A model generated the notes under the pieces. That model did no database searches. It had not been told where the DNA came from and saw only the letters and a program-made list of their open reading frames with translations. A program made the position numbers and the translations under genes. Of a DNA stretch of 64,000 nucleotides, positions 61,025 to 64,000 are shown piece after piece; the stretch's first letter is position 1, and the number at the start of each line of letters is the position of its first letter. The DNA is from Mycobacterium vicinigordonae (lineage in GTDB: Bacteria > Actinomycetota > Actinomycetes > Mycobacteriales > Mycobacteriaceae). The stretch covers positions 2,976,001-3,040,000 of the forward strand of contig NZ_CP059165.1 of assembly GCF_013466425.1 (NCBI RefSeq). The letters run 5' to 3'.

Positions 61025-62296
61025 ATGACCCTCCGTACCGGATCAGAGCTGCGTGACTTTATCCGCAGCGCCAACGACAGCGCGTATGTGACGTCGGCTG
61101 CGGCCGAGACCCCCCGTTCGGCGATCGTGGAGTTGTACGGACCCTTGGGGCAAGCGCGACGGCAGGCACCCGTGCACGCACGCAAGCAGGCGGAATTGAT
61201 CGGCGCCGAGGACTATCGCAAGCAGGCAGCGTTCACCAAGATGTCATTCAACTGCGTCCTGAGTTACGAACACTGCCAGCAGGCGCTCGCCGACGAACGC
61301 CTGTCGTCGAAGTTCTGGCTGGACACCATCGGTCACGTGTGGGGGCGCAACATCATCGGGATGGACGGCGCCGAGCACCGTCGCCACCGCGGACTTATCT
61401 CGCAGGCGTTTACCCGCCGCTCGCTGGACCGCTGGCAGGAGACGGCGATACAGCCGGCGATCCACGGTCTCATTGACCGTTTCGCGCAGCACGGATCCTC
61501 CGACCTCTACCGAGAATTCACCCTGCTTTTCCCGGTGTACATCATCACCGAGATGATGGGACTGCCCTATGCGGACATCCAGCGATTCAACACCTGGGCG
61601 GGCGAGACGATCGCGGTGTTCTACGACCACGATCGTGCGATGGAGGCCTCCCGCAATCTCGAAAGCTATCTGTCTCCGCTGATCGAGGAACGTCGCGGCG
61701 GGTCCGGGGAGGATTTGATCACCCTGTTGGCCAACGCCGAACTCGACGGCAGCCGGCTGGAGACGATAGAAATCGTTTCCTTCATTCGGCTGCTGCTGCC
61801 GGCGGGTGGCGAGACCACCGCGCGTTCCACCGCCAGCATGGTGCTGGGACTGTTGCAGAATAAGGACCAACTCGACGCCGTCGTCGGCGACCGCAGGCTG
61901 CTACCCCAGGCGATCGAAGAAGGTTTGCGCTGGGAGCCGCCGTTGATGTCGATCAATCGGATTGCGTTGGAAGACGTTGAACTTGGCGGGGTGCATATTG
62001 CTCGGGACAGCGTCCTGGAGGTGTCGATCGGTGCGGCCAATCGCGACGATACCCGCTGGCCGCACGCCGACGCCTTCGACATATTCCGGGAGAAAAAGCC
62101 GCACATTGCTTTTGCCTGGGGGCCACACGCTTGCCTCGGTGCGCATCTGGCGCGGGCGGAGATGTCGGCGGCCCTGACTGCACTGTTCGACCGGCTGCCC
62201 GGCCTGCGACTGGATCCCGACACCGGACCCGAAGCGCGCGTCCAGGGCATCGGTTTGCGGGCGCCCAACAAGGTGCCGGTCGTCTTCGAAACATGA
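61025..62296 (+). CDS. Cytochrome P450
   Basis: A 423-residue bacterial class I P450. The I-helix motif is LLPAGGETTARS, the K-helix ExxR is EEGLRWEPP, and the haem loop FAWGPHACLGAHLARAEM has ligand Cys370. ATG 61025 starts 3 bp after the aldehyde-dehydrogenase stop. It needs a ferredoxin and reductase; the next gene is reductase-like and a P450-type ferredoxin is at 26222-26419. It probably hydroxylates an alkyl or terpenoid carbon at the start of the pathway. Confidence 0.93.
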   Translation: MTLRTGSELRDFIRSANDSAYVTSAAAETPRSAIVELYGPLGQARRQAPVHARKQAELIGAEDYRKQAAFTKMSFNCVLSYEHCQQALADERLSSKFWLDTIGHVWGRNIIGMDGAEHRRHRGLISQAFTRRSLDRWQETAIQPAIHGLIDRFAQHGSSDLYREFTLLFPVYIITEMMGLPYADIQRFNTWAGETIAVFYDHDRAMEASRNLESYLSPLIEERRGGSGEDLITLLANAELDGSRLETIEIVSFIRLLLPAGGETTARSTASMVLGLLQNKDQLDAVVGDRRLLPQAIEEGLRWEPPLMSINRIALEDVELGGVHIARDSVLEVSIGAANRDDTRWPHADAFDIFREKKPHIAFAWGPHACLGAHLARAEMSAALTALFDRLPGLRLDPDTGPEARVQGIGLRAPNKVPVVFET

Positions 62297-63387
62297 TGGG
62301 TGACATGACCGTTCGTGTCGTCATCGTGGGAGCCGGTCCGGCCGGATTCGCGGTGGCCTCGGCGCTATTGACGGCGGCCGAGTCCGATATACGGATCGAG
62401 CTTGTCGAGCGTACCGCCAGGCCCGATGGGTTGCTGCGGCACGGACCGGCGGCGGGAACCCAGCGGCTACGTGAGGTGGCGAGCGAAGTCGACGCCGTTC
62501 TTGCGGATTCACGTGTCAGCTTCCGGGGGAACGTCGTGGTTGGTGCCGCGCTGACGCTCGACGAGGTGCGGACTGCCGCGCACGCAGTGGTATTGGCGAC
62601 CGGCGCGCCTGCAGACCTGCCCATGGAAATCGCCGGGGACGATTCGGTGGGGATCGGCACGATCAGTCATGTCGAAGCTTGGCTGGCTGACAGCGCCGAC
62701 GTGGCGACGGATGAGCTCGATCTCGACATGGACACCGCTGTCCTGATCGGAATCTCGGATGAGACCGTGCGGGTCGCCGAAGCCCTGTGTGGCAGGCTGC
62801 GCCACGTTCAACTCGTTGACGCCAGACCGCAGGCTGAGATCGACCTGCCCGAGGATGCTCCCGCAAATCTGGTGATTCGGACCGCGCTCACACCCGTGGG
62901 AGTGGTCGGGCGCAGCCGCGCCCGGGCGCTGCGCTGCATCCACGCGCCGGACCGTTACGGCCGAGTTGTCAGCGAGGACCTCCGAGCCCAACTGCTGTTG
63001 CGGCCGCGCGCGAACTCGTTGTGTTGGCCAGGAATCGACGAGGACGACGGCCACATTGCCAGCCATAAAGGGCGCGTCCTATCCGGCGGTACGCCGGTAG
63101 TGGGTCTCTACGCAGCCGGGTGGGCGGCTCGAGCGCCGGATGCCAAGGGATCGCATGCCGACGACGCGGCCACCGTGGTCGCAGCTTTGCGCGCCGACCA
63201 CGTCGCCCTCCCGGAACCGTCAGTGGGCCTGGCTGACCTGTTGAGGCGGTGCGGCATCGTGGCATCGACCGTGCACGGCTGGTCGGCCCTCGCGGCAACC
63301 AATGCCCTGCTGGCACGGTTCACGGGGGAGGGAACAGCGCCATTGGCCGACTACAGCGCGCTGATTGCGCAGGTGGATGAGGACTGA
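62293..63387 (+). CDS. Ferredoxin-NADP reductase-like flavoprotein, shortened
   Basis: A 364-residue protein of the adrenodoxin-reductase/FprA family, about 90 residues shorter than FprA. The FAD motif VVIVGAGPAGFAVASALL is intact, as are HAVVLATGAPADLPM and GLYAAGWAARAPDAKGSHADD. The NADP Rossmann motif is degenerate (AVLIGISDETVRVAEAL instead of GxGxxA). It could use another donor or have lost catalysis. ATG 62293 overlaps the P450 stop by 4 bp, so it is probably the P450's electron partner. Confidence 0.8.
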   Translation: MMGDMTVRVVIVGAGPAGFAVASALLTAAESDIRIELVERTARPDGLLRHGPAAGTQRLREVASEVDAVLADSRVSFRGNVVVGAALTLDEVRTAAHAVVLATGAPADLPMEIAGDDSVGIGTISHVEAWLADSADVATDELDLDMDTAVLIGISDETVRVAEALCGRLRHVQLVDARPQAEIDLPEDAPANLVIRTALTPVGVVGRSRARALRCIHAPDRYGRVVSEDLRAQLLLRPRANSLCWPGIDEDDGHIASHKGRVLSGGTPVVGLYAAGWAARAPDAKGSHADDAATVVAALRADHVALPEPSVGLADLLRRCGIVASTVHGWSALAATNALLARFTGEGTAPLADYSALIAQVDED

Positions 63388-63422
63388 GTGGGGTATGACC
63401 CGTTGGTGAGAGGAATTGCGTA

Positions 63423-64000
63423 ATGCCGCTGCAGGATTGGATGAAATTAGTATCGGTGGACGATCACGCGATCGAGCCGCCCGACGTGTGGACTAAGCGG
63501 ATGCCGGCGAAGTATGACCCGGCCTTGATCCCACACGTGGAGGAGGTCGAGGTCGACGCGGCCCGGCTGCAACTCGGGGCAACGGCGCACGGCCGGGTGC
63601 AGTCCTGGGTATACGCCGGCAAGCAGTACCCGCAGATCGGGTTGAATGCCGTGGCAGGTAAGGATCCTCGGACCTGGGACGTGGAGCCGGCGCGCTACGC
63701 CGACATGCGACCGGGGTGCTACGACCCGGTGGAGCGACTCAAGGACATGGATGAGGACGGCGTCTGGGCGCATCTGTGCTTCCCCAGCTTCGCTCGGTTC
63801 GCCGGCACCAGGTTTCTGGAGGGCTCGGACCGCGAGATGGCGCTGGACTGCGTGCGGGCCTGGAACGACTGGATGCTGCTGGAGTGGTGTGCTACTGCCC
63901 CGGATCGCTATGTGCCGCTGTGCATTCTGCCGCTCTGGGATATCGACTTGTGCGTCATCGAGCTGTATCGGGTGATTGGGCTCGGGGCGAGGGCGATCTG
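63423..64000 (+). CDS. Amidohydrolase-family metal-dependent hydrolase, partial
   Basis: The first ~192 residues of a protein that runs off the window. It begins LQDWMKLVSVDDHAIEPPDVWTKR, with the metal-binding-type Asp-His pattern typical of amidohydrolase-2 (ACMSD-like) proteins. YDPVERLKDMDEDGVWAHLCFPSFARFAG follows, with the family's helix and strand. ATG 63423 is preceded by GAGAGGAA. Such enzymes hydrolyse or decarboxylate ring-cleavage products; the reaction here cannot be set without the rest. Confidence 0.8.
   Translation, partial: MPLQDWMKLVSVDDHAIEPPDVWTKRMPAKYDPALIPHVEEVEVDAARLQLGATAHGRVQSWVYAGKQYPQIGLNAVAGKDPRTWDVEPARYADMRPGCYDPVERLKDMDEDGVWAHLCFPSFARFAGTRFLEGSDREMALDCVRAWNDWMLLEWCATAPDRYVPLCILPLWDIDLCVIELYRVIGLGARAI

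Overview
This window comes from a Mycobacterium chromosome, most likely a non-tuberculous species. The first 12.7 kb is collinear with the M. tuberculosis Rv1696-Rv1713 neighbourhood: recN, steA, steB/mctB, pyrG, an ADP-ribose NUDIX hydrolase, xerD, parA-scpA-scpB, rluB, cmk and der. An O-methyltransferase resembling Rv1703c sits between xerD and parA, and tRNA-Pro(GGG) follows der. High GC, frequent GTG/TTG starts and 1-4 bp start/stop overlaps fit this assignment. Family calls are from motif reading only; no database search was run.

Region 1 (1-12.9 kb) is conserved housekeeping: DNA repair, septation, CTP synthesis, chromosome dimer resolution, condensin and ribosome biogenesis. Region 2 (13-19.5 kb) is a mixed set of single genes: a hypothetical, a small Excalibur-type secreted protein, a methyltransferase behind a good IdeR-like iron box, a degraded quinone-oxidoreductase tail, a PPOX-type flavoprotein, a PAP2/Aur1-like membrane protein, an iron-type alcohol dehydrogenase and a deazaflavin-dependent oxidoreductase.

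Region 3 (19.5-64 kb) is a large accessory catabolic island built almost entirely of acyl-CoA and redox enzymes. Its left arm (plus strand, 20.6-35.5 kb) carries a FadR/GntR regulator, two DapB-like reductases, an unclassified WxEG protein, an SDR, a DUF35 + thiolase-like pair, a P450-type ferredoxin, a nitronate-monooxygenase-like protein, and then three consecutive two-domain fusions (thiolase-crotonase, acyl-CoA dehydrogenase x2, CoA-transferase x2). Its centre and right arm (minus strand, 56.7 to 38.4 kb) carry a HAD hydrolase, an acyl-CoA dehydrogenase alpha/beta pair, a crotonase, a dienoyl-CoA-reductase-like SDR, an acyl-CoA ligase, a truncated pyruvate-phosphate-dikinase-like protein, a mycofactocin-type SDR, an amidase, a cytosolic binding protein, an SDR/PEP-synthase-centre fusion, three more WxEG paralogues and a TetR regulator. 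A plus-strand arm (56.9-64 kb) holds a second SDR/PEP-synthase-centre fusion, an aldehyde dehydrogenase, a P450, a ferredoxin-reductase-like protein and an amidohydrolase.

Taken together, region 3 looks like a pathway that oxidises and CoA-activates a branched or cyclic alcohol/acid, perhaps terpenoid- or steroid-like, and breaks it down by beta-oxidation and retro-aldol steps. The most unusual element is a split dikinase: one protein has the ATP-grasp domain and a phospho-carrier His but no PEP/pyruvate domain. Two paralogues join an NAD-dependent SDR domain to the PEP-synthase substrate region and its own carrier His, with no ATP-grasp. This resembles the division of labour in phenylphosphate synthase and suggests ATP-driven phosphorylation of an organic hydroxyl group inside a beta-oxidation cluster. 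The substrate is unknown.
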